Part shown: positions 44,281 to 64,000 of the stretch, one piece after another | Layout of the letters: each line of letters starts with the position of its first letter | How positions within the stretch are numbered: the first letter of the stretch is position 1 | From: Paraspadella gotoi | Lineage: Eukaryota; Chaetognatha | Length of the DNA: 64,000 nt | Reading direction: 5' to 3' | Assembly: GCA_051294375.1 (NCBI GenBank) | Contig: CM119271.1 | Location: 7,007,632-7,071,631 of the forward strand | Program-made: the position numbers and the translations under genes | Notes under the pieces: generated by a model | The model's database searches: none | What the model saw: the letters and a program-made list of their open reading frames with translations, nothing else | What the model was told of the DNA's origin: nothing

Positions 44281-44395
44281 AAAACGTTATTCCCTAACTC
44301 AAATCATTAACCCTGATCACAAACCAAGTCTCTACCCTAATCACTAACCTAAACCCTAACCTAATCCTTAACCTCCAACCTAATCTTTAACTAAA
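44281..44395. repeat. degenerate CCCTAA-like (telomere-type) repeat
   Basis: Irregular repeats of CCCTAA, CCTAA and variants, including ACCTAAACCCTAACCTAATC. It may be a decayed interstitial telomeric stretch or simple low-complexity sequence. Confidence 0.5.
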
Positions 44396-45231
44396 AAAGA
44401 TGATTCAATTTGAAATTTAAGATAAAATGGGGCCTTCTGGGAAAATAAGGCCAAATTTTACCCTTCAAAATGATATAACATAATACATAAGAAAATCTAT
44501 CCTTTGCTTTACTGTCCGTTAAAATTACGTTTTTTTGGGGATTAGTTTGAATTAGAAATTTTAGATTTTAAATGAACTCTTACTAAGACTCTTAGAGTGA
44601 GCGTGATAAATAGACTCGAAAATATCAAGTTAGAGAGAACCCTGTCAATTATCGCGATGTGGAAAAAAAATAAAATTATAAATAGAACCAAGGATCTTTT
44701 ACGCCGTAAAAATTCACACTCGATAATCTTACCCGATAGCATAAATTTTGGACAATGTTTTATGAGACACAAACTGGAAATGATCATTTTATTAACGATG
44801 AATCACCCGTAGGCAATCGCGTTACAGGTTAAGGGCGCAAGACTGAAAGAACGTCGGGACCAATTAATATATAGGATCTCTCATCTTTCCCGCTTCCTTC
44901 GAATATTTACAAAAATTAAAGAAACATTCTAAAATTGGTTTAATTACGACTTATTCGATACGAAGAGTCGCGGAGGAAATATGAGTTGAGAATCAAAGGA
45001 CGTCGATAGTTCCGATTGGTTTTCTTTACTCAATACACGGTCTTGATTGGTCGAGCTTGTATCTCGAAATTTAGTTCTCAGTCGCCGACCCCCGTTTTGA
45101 CGCGAGTTCAAAAGATCCTTTTTTGGGAGGTTTTTGCGCTTCCCTTTTGGGTGATCCGAAATCCGCATATTGGTTGTTTCGTTCAAATAAAAAAATAAAT
45201 AAATTATTGAAATTTGATAATTGTCTTAATA

Positions 45232-53781
<8,550 letters not shown>

Positions 53782-53824
53782 GTTTTAAAAAGTTATCAGG
53801 CTTGTGGGTTCTTTGAACTAACGT

Positions 53825-54456
53825 ATATATTAAGGCGTAGTGAAAGTTACATACGAAAATTCTAAAAGTCAATTATGAACAACATACCATCAGTGAACAT
53901 TAATTTGTAAAAAAAATTAATTTATGTTTTTTAATTTTTGCAGTAGGCTATATTTATATATAGTACTATCCTTATAAAATCGAAAAATTTCAAAATAGGC
54001 TTTTCTTAATTTTGATTGCAGATTTGAATTCCTCGTCAAAAGTTGATAAAAGAAAATATAATTCATTTTTAAAAATTCTTTCATTAAGTGGGTTAAAAAT
54101 TTAAAAAACTATATTTAATATACATATAAAAAATTAATTTACAGCTTAAAATATAGCTTTTTCTCATTTTTGACCCACTTAATGAAAGAATTTTTCAAAA
54201 AGAGTTATATTTCTTTTTATCAACTTTTTATGACAAATCCAAATATGCAAAAAAATCTTAGAAAAAACTGTTTTGAAATTTTAACATTTATTGGTTTAAT
54301 ACTAGTATAAATATGGCCTACTGCGTAAATTGTAAAATTTATTATAAATTTTTTTTATACATAAATGTTCATAAGTATAATGTTGTTCGTTCCTCACTTT
54401 TAAAATTTTAATTAAAGTTAAACTTAGAAATTTTACTACGCCTTAGTATATATATA
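53825..54456. mobile_element. foldback element with arms of about 285 bp
   Basis: Almost the whole element is one imperfect inverted repeat. The ends TATATATTAAGGCGTAGTGA and TTTTACTACGCCTTAGTATA pair, and so do GCAGTAGGC(T/C)ATATTTATA blocks and AAAATTCTTTCATTAAGTGGGT blocks inward. The loop is at about 54110-54170. There is no coding sequence. It starts about 45 bp after the PAH stop, so it may be in the PAH 3' UTR. Confidence 0.88.
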
Positions 54457-55855
54457 ATGTATGCCTCTTATAATTATCTAAGGTTCTTTTCCAGTCTGGC
54501 GGTTCAGCGTGCGTGGTTTTTGTTCGTAAATTAATTCATTTTCTTCGGGAATAATCAGTTAATGATAATCGTATTAGTTTGCAGATAACGGTGGTCCGGT
54601 GCAGCGGTTATGGTTATGCTTTCTAAGCAGATTCTTTTAGACTGTTTCTTTGATAAATAATAAGAACATCTTTTTCAGCAGTGAAAGTTTTATTTTTTTA
54701 TTACATCTTTGGCAATATTTTAAAATGAAGATATGGAGAAATAGGGCAACAAATCTGAATTCGAATATTATTTTTAAGCACAGCAAGCGAATTTATTCGC
54801 CTCAACACGAAACCAAATATATTTAGTTTGTCAGATTGAACAAATATATCCCATTATATGAAAAGGAAATGCTGCAAAAATAGGTATATTACTTGCTAAA
54901 TCAAAGCAAAAGTCTTTTAATGTATTCCTTTTCAAAACAAAAACCCATAAGTTTATCGTAAGCCTCCCCATTCTTCACGTTAAAAGCAATTAAATAGTTT
55001 GAAATCTTTCAAGACAATCTATCTCTACAATCTATTTCTATAAGTTAAAAAGTTTACGATGTCAAAAACACATTTCTTTAAGTTTATAATTCACGACAAT
55101 TAACTGATTAATTTTAAGTTATAAATAGCCTGTTTAAAATTAAATTAGCTGACAATAGAACCCGTATCTCTATCCTTATCGCTTGGGGGGAAAAAGGAAA
55201 TGTGAAAGTAAAAAAAAAAACAAAAAACATTTTTAACTCGCAATACAACCTTATAGACGTACTTAAAGTCTTAAATATCGACTTTATTATCACGGCTAAA
55301 CGTGTTAGCATGTAAAAAGGAATTATTGAATAAAACGAAACAACTGAGTGCGAGCGAGAGAGAAAACGCGTAAACAGAAATTTAGCGAAAGAGGAAAAAG
55401 ATCAAAGATTACAGAAAACGAAAGAGAGATGAAAAAAGAAAAAAAAATTGATTACGTGCAGTAAAGGAAGCGTGACTGATGAAAGACGACAAGTATTGAT
55501 AATTATTTCTAATGATTGATTGATTGATTGTAGGGTCGCTGTCCAGACCGTGATTTACGTTTGGGGAGGGAGGCGGAGTAGAGAGAAAAGGGTGATACGT
55601 TGGGGGGGGTGGGGGAGGAGGAAAATGGCGCTCGCTCATAAAAAGTGACGGGCGGGAAATTTTTTTTTTTTTTTTGTGAAAAGGAATGAAGTCCGAAATA
55701 GTGTGCAAGTCAATTTTTTTCCTGCGAGAGGAAGGGGGGTTGGGACGAACGATATTAATATTAATAATTATAAAATTAACAGTATAAATATTATTAGAAT
55801 TCGACTTCTTTTTCGAATTTTGGGCGAAGCGGAGGCCCGAGTGGGTTCCTTGTTT
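54457..55855. other. spacer between PAH and the TULP4-like gene
   Basis: AT-rich, with a G-rich/GA-rich part near 55560-55620. No recognised exon. Both flanking genes converge on it, so it contains their 3' ends. Confidence 0.5.
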
Positions 55856-58800
55856 TCACTTGAGCCTTTGAGTGACGTTGGCGAGAGCGACGGCGAAAGC
55901 CTGGATGGCTGTGAAGGGATACTGGAAGTCGAGAGTGTAGGCGTTGGAGTCGATGCGACCGAATTGCATCACCTTAAAAAGTGAGGAGGGGTCGGTGGAG
56001 GGTAACGCGGATATGATCGCGGAGAGTATCCCTGGCTATTTCACTCGCAAATTACTTACCTGGCGATTCTTAAACTCGATCTGAAAATTTTTGGCGGATT
56101 CTTGGGTGACGCGACCACCGAAATCCAATTGATAAACCTGAGAAAGAAGTGGATCGTTACATCATTTCGATCCTAGGCGCCGGACGAGTTTTTTTTTACC
56201 TGACTGGTTTCGTTCCAAAGCGGCGCCTTATTGTGCATGACGAACTCCCGGCGCTGCTGCAGCCTATGGTGCTGGCAAGGGCAGCAAGGCACGAAGAGGG
56301 CGCCGCGTCCTGCGCCGGCTGGCCCCGACGGCCCGTTGGCGACTGCGGCGGCGCCGACTCTCGGAAAACCCGCCCCGGGTGACGATGGGCGATTGGGGTG
56401 GCCGCAGTGGTAGTGAAGAGTCGCTCCAGTGGAGGAGGAGCATCCCTCTGGATCTTTCGCGCGAAGGGGTGTCGATAGAGAGTAGAAACAGAAAAAGAGA
56501 GAGAAATAGAGATAGATAAAAAAATATTCTTAATTCTCGACACACTCGGGAATAAAAAACAACAAGGACATCCTCGACTAAAAAAGTCAAAATTGCCTTA
56601 ATACTCACCGTGGCATCTGTGCTTGGCGCCCGCCTCGTCCTCGGCCGCGCTACTATTCGGCGAAACGGTGCACGAGGGCGAAGGGGACCGCGCGTTAGGA
56701 AAGGCTCCGCACTGCGCGTGCCGACCCCCGCGGCGCGAATGAGGGCAGAAGGGCGACATGCGAGGCGAGGTGCAAGTGGAAGAGCGTCGACCGGCGTCGT
56801 CGCGGCAGTCCGCGCCAGACTCGGACCCGCACTCGGAGCAAGAGGCTTCGCCAGTAGAGTCCACCTGGATTTCAAAGATGTTTCAAACGGTGACTGATGG
56901 TCGAAATTCATAACTGAGAAAATAAGGAAATTCGCTACCTGATGTTTATTTTTGCCCTTGACGTTTTTCGCGGAGTTGCAACTGCCACTCTTGGAACGAA
57001 AGCGTTTCGGATGCTTTTTCTGCTTTAACTTTTGTTGGATGTGAGCTTTTTGAAAAGTCTCGAGATTCTTGTAATTTTGACATGTCATGGAACTGAAAGA
57101 GAGGGCGGAGGGGGGGGGGATGGAGAATAATATTTTTTTTTTGAACGAAATGAACGTTTAGTCTTAAAAATACACCAGTTATTCAATTTATAAGAAAATG
57201 GTAATATATAGGGCGGTGATAGGTCAATGGGACACGGCCAAATTGTAAAAAAAAACCAACCTGTTGTTTCCCGCAGAAGGTCGTGCCGGTTCCGTCGCGG
57301 TGGCGGGCGCGTTGCGCGAGGGTATCGTCGATGCCGCCTCACCGAGCTCGTCCTCGCTGACGAGCATTTCCTCGTCCGAGGATTCCTGCGGCCGAGAAGA
57401 CCGCAGCCGACGGTGCGGCAGCAGTGGCGACTGCACTTTGTTCTTAAGCACCGGGACGCTGAGAAAAAAAAAAAGGACGTGGCGTTGACATTTTTTAAAA
57501 AATTTTACAGCCTATGGCGTAATAGAATGGGGTTATATTAATCTATCGCTGTTGAAATCACCCATCTTCATCATCATCATCATCATCATCACCCTTTTCC
57601 GGCGAGATCTCGGACATCAGGGGCGCCGACGGCCACCTGAGCCGGACGCCGAGCCGGCGACGTGACTCTGTGGTGGTGAGAGGCGAGATGGTGGTGTTGG
57701 TGGTGCTGGTGCGACGGCGAAGCGATTCTCGACAGGTTGGCCACGATGGGTTTGGCCGCGGAATCGCCGGCGCGGAGGCGGTCGCCTCGACGCCCGGAAA
57801 AAGGCGAAGACGGATTGGAGGTGGGGTGGTGGGAATTAGGTGGATGGTGGTGGGAATTGTGGTGGTTGAAGACGACGACGCCGCCGCCCGGCTGAGGGAC
57901 GCCGCCCAGCGACTCGGGCGCCGACGTGTTCATTATGAGGGTGGAGACGTCGGAGGCCGATTCGTCGCAGCTACTGGGGAAGGGGTCCGAGGGGGGGGGG
58001 AGAGAATCAAAAGTCTGACAAGGAGATGAGGAGAGGAGAAGAAGAGGAGAGGGAGATAACCTGGAGATGCTGGGCGAGGCGACTCGGGAGGAAGGCAGCG
58101 GAGATGAACAGGGAGAACAGAGATTCGAGTTAGACGAGTGGCCTCCGCCGGGATCCGACAAGGCTGTATCGTTTATTTAGAAAAAAAAAAATTAAATCAT
58201 TTGTTTAAAAAAAAAAAAAAATCCAAACATTTAAAAAATATTTTTATTATAAAAAAAAAAGGAGTAAAATTCCAGGACTCTCACCCAAAGAGGTTCTCTT
58301 CGGCGTCATGGGCGGCGAGAGTAGCACGAGCGATTCCGCGCGAGCGTCGTCGCCCGAAGCGGCGAGGGATTCCGCGTCGTCGCCGCGGAGTCCGGCGGAA
58401 TCACGAGCCGCACGCGGCGACGTCGGCGACCGACTCATCTTCTCTTTGGATTTACTCTTTTTCTCCTTGTGCTCCTTGGTAGTTTTATTGCTGAAGGCCA
58501 TTCGGGGGGGGGGGAAAGAGGTCGGTCGGGTTAAAAGCGGCTAATTTACAACTAAAGGAAGGTGGGTTCAATTCCAGCCTGACACCTTTGAACGGACTTA
58601 GCCGAAGGGGTGGGGCTGACGGCTCCCAAGGAAGCGTTGATCGATGAGGCGTTGGACATCAAACGACGCCTTTTCTCCATCGCCTGACGAACGTCTTCCG
58701 CGTTGAGATGCACCGCCTCCGGTTCGAACACAATGTTCCTGCAAAGTTATAATTTTAACAAAATGGCGAAGTCAATATGTTACCAGAGTAACGCGTGTTT

Positions 58801-60288
58801 CACTTTATAACTAAAATAATTCGTTTATGTTATAAAAATACACGTGTACAACCCACTACGAAATGCCAAATCTACAGCTAGCCGAGCTATTTCAGAAGTG
58901 CACAATAGTGCCAGGAGTAAATCATTAACCGCTTTCTCTTTTCAATTTTAATTCCTCATCACTCATCTTTCCCTTCCTCCTCCCACCTCCATTCTCTTTC
59001 CCTTCCTCCTCCCTTCCTCAATCCTCATCCTTCCTCTTTCCCTTCCTCATTCATCCTCCATCCTCTTTCCCTTCCTCTTTCCCTTCCTCCTTTTTTTTCG
59101 TGAGCGATCAAGAGAGCGAGAGCGAGAGCGAGAGAGCGAGATCGAGGGAGCAAAAAAAAGAGAGAGAATTCGGTACCAGTTTGGGTACGAGCGCTCGGTA
59201 TTCGAAGCTAAGATTTTGCTTTTGCTTTTCCAAGGCCATCAACTACAAAGAATCCAGTGAAAAAAAAACCTACTATTATCGAACTACAAGGCTAACACTG
59301 GAGTCTCTCGACGCTCGCCTGAGATTGCCGTTGAGGTCGTCCTCGACGTCTTCTTCGGTGTCGTCGTTGTCCCTGTTGGAGATGGAGAGCTTCCTCTCCC
59401 CGTCGACGAGGACGGTGGCACATTTGTTGTAAGGCTCATGTGGTGGACTTTGGACCGGCGACTGGGCATAGGGCACAGAGGGGGGGGGGAATGTCTTTGG
59501 TTAGAAACCGAGACGAAGATAAAACTCTGGAATGCGAGGAAAAAACCGGTTTTTTGGATTCGGAACGAGTGACCGATATCTGGGCAGATCGATGAGAATA
59601 AGAAAGTGGAAATGATGTCGTTGGAGAAGAAGAAGAAGAAAAAGAAAAGAGGAAAATAGAATTAATGTACAGATTTTCAACTGGCTATTTACTGTATGCA
59701 GTTGATAAATAAAATGTCGTTGTTAACTAGTTATCTGAGAGAAGTTGAAAAGTCGTTTTTGATCAAACAAACACCCTACAAAGAAGGTTGTTTCATATAA
59801 AAAAAATCTTAAAAGCAATCGCATAAGAAAAATCTGATTTGACCAACAAATTTTGATACTAAAAAAATCAAATTTGAGAAAAGAAAATTAATTTATAAAC
59901 AAAGAAAAAGGAAAAAAAAAAAGAATATAAATATAAAACAGTAAAATAACTTATTTTCGAGTTTAATTTTTAGCAAGTGCTAAGTCTGGAGAGACATTAT
60001 TGAAGGTACTTTTGTTTACTTTTAGCCCGCATAAGCGAGCAGTTTGATCGAATGCGACTCTCCCAGACAGAAGACAAAGTGAAACTTGAATCAGACTGAC
60101 AAAGTGAAGTAAAGACTAAAGTGAAGTAAAATAAAGTAAAGTAAAATAAAATAATAAAGTAAATATATATTGAAAAAAAATATTATTCTATTGATATTAG
60201 AATATTTAGGAAAAAAATCCACGAAAATTTCGGATGTAAATTTGGGAATAAATGGTGATAATAAAAGTTTTTAGAGGAAAAAAATAAT

Positions 60289-60355
<67 letters not shown>

Positions 60356-62596
60356 AAAGCAGCAGCAGAAGCAGAAGGAGAAAAGAGAGAAAAGAATAAG
60401 CCCCTGCAGAGCCAGCTGCAGACTCGTTTTTTTTCCCCTATGAATCAGTGACTCGGGAAAGAGAGAGGGAGAGAGACATGTAATTAAAAGAGAAAGAGAG
60501 AGAGAAAGAAATATAAAAATAAAAGAGAGAAAATTTGTTTGTTTTGATAAAACGTAAACAAAACATATTTAATAACTGTCCAGACTCAATTTTAAGCACA
60601 TCGATGATGAGAAGCTGTATATAAATTTTCAGCTTCATACACCCAAATTTAATCATAAAAAAGCGATTTATAATTTGGAACGCGACGACAACGACGACGC
60701 CACTTATGTTGCAAAAGCGTTACAATATCGTCGCAAACGCTAAGCGATTTCGACGATAAAAACTGTTAATCTATAAATAAAGTAATGACGTGAGAGGGAA
60801 ATTAAAAGCATTGTCAAATCTAATGGCTAAATGTAGGCGATTCACCGGCAAGGAGGCATCCTTTTCCACTTCCGCCGAGACGACCCGACGCCCGCCCGCG
60901 TCGAGCACGGCGAATGCGCAGATGCATGAACGACCGGGTTCCGCGCAACGCGTCGTCAACGTCGACCGCAACGTGGATTCCAAGGATCGGTTCTCGTTCG
61001 TCGGAGTCGGCGTCGGTCTGATAGAAAGGGAAAGCCAAAACGTAATAATGGAATAAGAGCATAATTGTATATGTCGGCAATGGGGACCAGCGCCCGTTCC
61101 CCTCACCGTATTCTGATGATCCCCGAATCGTCCTCGTAATCTTCGTCGATGAACTTGAGACCGTTGCATGCCTGATCGGCCCACTTGGCGAGGCTGTCCA
61201 GGCCGCCACCGTTGTGGACGATATTTCGAAGGCCGTTCTCCAGCAACTTTGAGGCGCAGAGATGGGGCGGGTCTGTCATGATAGTTCAAAGTAAACGTTA
61301 TTTAAATTTGGATATTCGGAACTGGGTCAGGAAGAAGCGATTGTTAAAAAAACGGACTGTACCCCGGTCGGCGAGATCCTTGATGACTCGTCTCTTGCAA
61401 CCCCCGACCGCGGCGATGCGCTGGAGCATCAACTGCTCCTCCGCCTCCGAGAGTTTCCCGTTCATTTCCGGTTGGGCGTCCGTTGTCGCTTTCGGCTCCG
61501 CCTCCACAACTCCGTTGACTGTCGCAGCGGCGGCGACGCGCGACGAAGGATCCTCGGCGACGCTTTTTTCGGGGTCGCCGAGATTTTCCGCATTTCGGAA
61601 GCGATTCGCGGCCGCGGCGGCGGCGGTAGCAGAGGCGGCAGAACCGCGGCGAGGCCTGCCTTGGCTCGGTTCAGACGACGGCTCTAAAGACCGAGCAGGT
61701 GCATCGTGGCGAGCCAGAGGCGGACTAAGGGAAGTCACTTGTTTTCGTTTGGGAATGGCACCTTGGGCGAGGTATCGCTGACTGAAAAAGGGCATGGCGA
61801 AGGGAGAAGAAAATAACATCAGCGACAACGTTCCAAGACTGACCCTCGTTTAACTTTTAATGCTAAAAAAAGTCGAAAGGCTCCTCACTTTTGAGTGGCG
61901 GCGAAGACGTTGTATTGATTCTGCTGACAGGGCACTTTGAGATTCGCTGCCCCGCCGACAGAAGCGGATTCAAGCGCGTTGTTGTGACTAGACAGAGGTT
62001 CGAGTCCTGAGTAAGGATAAAACCAAATGAGAACGCAAAAGACAATTATTTCAGGACGTCTGCGTCTGCTACTGTGTCCCGCTTTAAATCGGCACAACTC
62101 GAAATCAGAGATCCAAGGGCATCGCCTCTGGTTTGGCTGGAGGCGGAGATTCAGGCTGCAACATCCAAAATATCTTGTAACAAAGATAAGAAAATGTCAG
62201 CGCCCCAGAAACTGTATTTAACGTCACCATGACTAAAATGCTGTCGCTTAAGTCAACGAAAAATGCCGATGGGAGAGAGAATATAAAGGGGGCGACGACG
62301 ATCTGTAGCTAGCTTCATGGAGGTTATGAAAATACTAACTTCTTTAAAATTTATTTACTTGAATAAAGAAACAAGTTAGATACTTACCGTTAGCAAGGAT
62401 CGGTCTGTCTTGATTAAGGTAAGCTGGTGAACAAGATCTGGAACGGGGTTGGCTGAGAGGCGAAGATGATCGGCTAAGGATGTTGGGGGAGGAAGGAACG
62501 GGCGACCCAAAGTCCGAATCGCGGTCGGTGCTTCCGCTCGCGCTGCCCCAAATTCCTGAATTGGACAGGTCGACCTTTTTGTATCGAGAGTTGCAA
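55856..62596 (-). CDS. TULP4: TULP4-like tubby-superfamily protein, 3' part
   Basis: Minus-strand exons, 5' to 3': 62596-62388, 62006-61889, 61781-61363, 61272-61107, 61017-60846, 59461 to about 59290, 58738-58586, 58490-58285, 58163-57593, 57458-57261, 57092-56939, 56864-56609, 56453-56200, 56137-56060, 55972-55856. Phases agree except at the 59.3/58.7-kb junction, where the donor is unresolved. The C-terminus is diagnostic for TULP4: MHNKAPLWNET, VYQLDFGGRVTQESAKNF, QVMQFGRI and a final AVALANVTQRLK. It is preceded by an SSDEEML-SEDELG block like human SSESEPELFISGDELM and a Lys/Arg-rich stretch. The rest is a Ser/Pro/Ala-rich linker. The WD40, SOCS-box and N-terminal tubby half expected in TULP4 are not in the window, so the gene must continue past 64000. 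TULP4 is thought to be a substrate receptor of a cullin ligase. The assignment of the 59-62.6-kb exons to this gene rests on phase and strand only. Confidence 0.82.
57563..57592. repeat. (CAT)n tract at the donor of a TULP4 exon
   Basis: ATCATCATCATC repeats on the + strand lie immediately after the donor of the exon 58163-57593 (minus strand reads GTGATGATG), so the intron opens with a trinucleotide repeat. Confidence 0.8.
60292..60351. repeat. (GA)n microsatellite
   Basis: About 29 GA units in the large intron of the TULP4-like gene. On the gene's sense strand it is (CT)n, as in attractin. Confidence 0.95.
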
Positions 62597-62840
62597 CTAA
62601 CAAGTTATTTTTACACTTAAAGTTAAACATACAGTGCGTCCCACTGGTACTGTCGGTTAATAAAAGCTTACAGTATTTATTTTTAATAGAATTATCTACT
62701 TACCTCTTTTATATATTATTTTGATTGATTTATTAACAATTCGTTGAATAAATAGCTAATTTTTGTTCGGGCTTGATAATTCAGTCAATCACAATTCAAA
62801 ATAATATTTAAATATAAAATGAATTAGGGCAAAATTTTAC

Positions 62841-63047
62841 TTCATCAGTGGGCATTGGTGCCGGAGGCAAGTCATTCGCCTCTCAACCCAAAGGTCTGGG
62901 GTTCTAGCCCGGTGGCCGCCTAGCAGTTAAGAGGGACGGGGCGCTTAACCCGCCTGTAACACGGTGTTACAGCCTGATCCGAAGCTCAGGGACTGCTTAT
63001 ATTGAACGGTTCTGTCACTAACACAACAATAATTACTGTCTCTTCAA
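62841..63047 (+). mobile_element. tRNA-derived SINE, copy B
   Basis: Aligns with 26480-26689 from TTCATCAG through CTGTCTCTTCAA with scattered substitutions and small indels. It has the same B-box-like GGGGTTCTAGCCCGG and GGGACGGGGCGCTTAACCCG core and a similar A-rich 3' flank. It is antisense to the TULP4-like gene. Confidence 0.85.
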
Positions 63048-63167
63048 ACCATTTAAAAATACTTATTCCAAAAAAAATTATTACCTAATTACCTTAACCC
63101 TAACCACCCCTAACCCTAAAACAACCCCTAACCCCGGTCGGCGAAAATAAAATTAACCCTTAAATTA

Positions 63168-63290
63168 AGGGGTAGCCGCACTCAATGGAGTGAGTACATG
63201 TTCAAACGAAAATTTATTCATTTTTAGGTATACTTTTAATGGACAAAAAATTTCTAATATGGCTCTATACCCTAGTAATTAAATTTTTAA
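63168..63290 (+). repeat. dispersed repeat R2
   Basis: Shares with 11805-11935 the blocks GTGAGTACATGTTCAAACGA, AATGGACAAAAAATTTCTAA and TATGGCTCTATACCCTAGTA with few changes. In the 11.8-kb copy it is the interior of a MITE-like element, but I see no matching inverted repeats here. Confidence 0.75.
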
Positions 63291-63942
63291 TATTTATTTA
63301 TAGATAGAAAAGGCCAAAAATTGTTTTAAGAAATTTTAAAACCAGATTCAGTTGGCTTATAAAAAGTTGTTTACACAAAGTATAATTCTTTTTTAAATAA
63401 TTTTATAATAAGTAGATTAAAAATAAGAAAAACACGAAAAAATCATCATCATCATCATCTTTCAATGATTTTATCAGTTTTTTTAGTTCTTCACTGAGAA
63501 AAAATAAGAATTTTTTAAAGCTGTAATTATATTTCTAGTTTATCAAAAAATTTTAAGATTTAAAATTTTTTTTCTCTATATAGTGATATAATAATTTTAA
63601 TTAGGCGAGTACCCTCAAAAGAAAGCATTTTTAACAAAAAATATTTTAATACTAGAATCTAAGCTCATGATACATTATTTTAACGCTGTATACATTAGCA
63701 TTTAAATTCCATTGGCTATGGCTTAATTGGTTCATTTTTATTAAAATTTAATTAAAAATATATTATCACAATTATAAGAAGTTATCTTTGACATCGTTGT
63801 CTCGGAAAAAAATATTTAACACAGTTCCCCACGATATATAAAAGTAAACTGACAGTACCATTGGGAATCACGCTAAATTGGATTTTTTATGAAGACCACA
63901 ACTGATCGCGATTTGTACCTTCTCGTTTTTCGTTTTTTTTTT

Positions 63943-64000
63943 ATATGAAATTGATACAACCAATACAAAAATTACCCATTCATTTAATAAATAAGCCTTC
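63943..64000 (+). repeat. dispersed repeat R1, copy cut by the window end
   Basis: TATGAAATTGATACAACCAA, ACAAAAATTACCCATTCATT and TAATAAATAAGC match the 12326 copy. It lies about 650 bp after R2; in the 11.8-12.4-kb region R2 and R1 also occur in this order. Confidence 0.75.

Larger units (their letters stand above)
42205..45231. other. repeat-rich intergenic region
   Basis: Between the divergent minus-strand gene and PAH. It contains a partial inverted R1 copy, a composite element (43296-44037) and a CCCTAA-like stretch (44281-44395), each listed separately. Otherwise AT-rich without recognised exons. Confidence 0.6.
62597..64000. other. intron or flank at the window's right edge, repeat-rich
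   Basis: Probably an intron of the TULP4-like gene, because its 5' exons are missing. It contains a SINE, a CCCTAA-like stretch near 63092-63140, repeat R2 and the start of repeat R1. No exon was recognised. Confidence 0.5.

Noticed and set aside
61995-62020. B-box-like GAGGTTCGAGTCC suggesting a tRNA gene
   Set aside because: No acceptor, D or anticodon stems can be formed around it, and the segment is the start of a phased TULP4-like exon on the other strand.

Overview
The window is nuclear DNA of an invertebrate animal. The genes have many short GT-AG introns (often 50-100 bp), GC-rich exons and AT-rich introns and spacers. They encode animal-specific proteins (attractin, TULP4, a receptor with Ig and FN3 domains) and there is a eukaryotic tRNA-Ser. 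I cannot name the species. Degenerate CCCTAA-like stretches hint at a telomere-type repeat but do not settle the phylum. Splice phases were tracked through nearly every exon, and most gene models below close in frame from start to stop.

Layout, left to right. MTAP (326-1183, +, intronless). A ubiquitin-domain protein of the UBTD1/2 family (1756-2993, +, 6 exons). A large Ig/FN3 type I membrane receptor (4331-13075, +, 25 exons, 8 Ig + 5 FN3), whose intron 23 holds a MITE-like element with long inverted repeats. A beta-1,3-galactosyltransferase-family GT31 enzyme (14325-16742, +, 6 exons). A second inverted-repeat element (17169-17645). An intronless Spen-like protein with three pairs of RRMs, two CCHC knuckles and a SPOC-like end (18684-22727, +), possibly with small upstream exons at 18148. 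Notchless/NLE1 (24194-27109, +, first exon not found), with a tRNA-derived SINE in its last intron. Attractin (27578-40081, +, 24 exons, closes at 1542 aa), which carries a complete intronless antisense gene for a secreted cystine-knot-like repeat protein inside intron 4 (29428-30981, -). A small unrecognised minus-strand gene (41375 to about 42204). A repeat-rich spacer (42.2-45.2 kb). Phenylalanine hydroxylase (45232-53781, +, 11 exons, 465 aa), whose intron 5 contains a tRNA-Ser(AGA) gene and, 52 bp beyond it, a complete-length but frameshifted DIRS-type tyrosine-recombinase retrotransposon. A 0.63-kb foldback element (53825-54456). The 3' part of a TULP4-like tubby gene (62596-55856, -), whose 5' WD40 exons must lie beyond the window. 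The right edge holds a second SINE copy and copies of two other dispersed repeats.

The genes are housekeeping and cell-surface genes and do not form a pathway. Links between them are physical: an antisense gene nested in attractin, and mobile elements sitting only in introns and spacers. The most noteworthy material is the DIRS element with recognisable inverted terminal repeats and internal complementary region, the six-RRM Spen-like protein, the nested cystine-knot gene, an apparently undescribed SINE, and several inverted-repeat elements.
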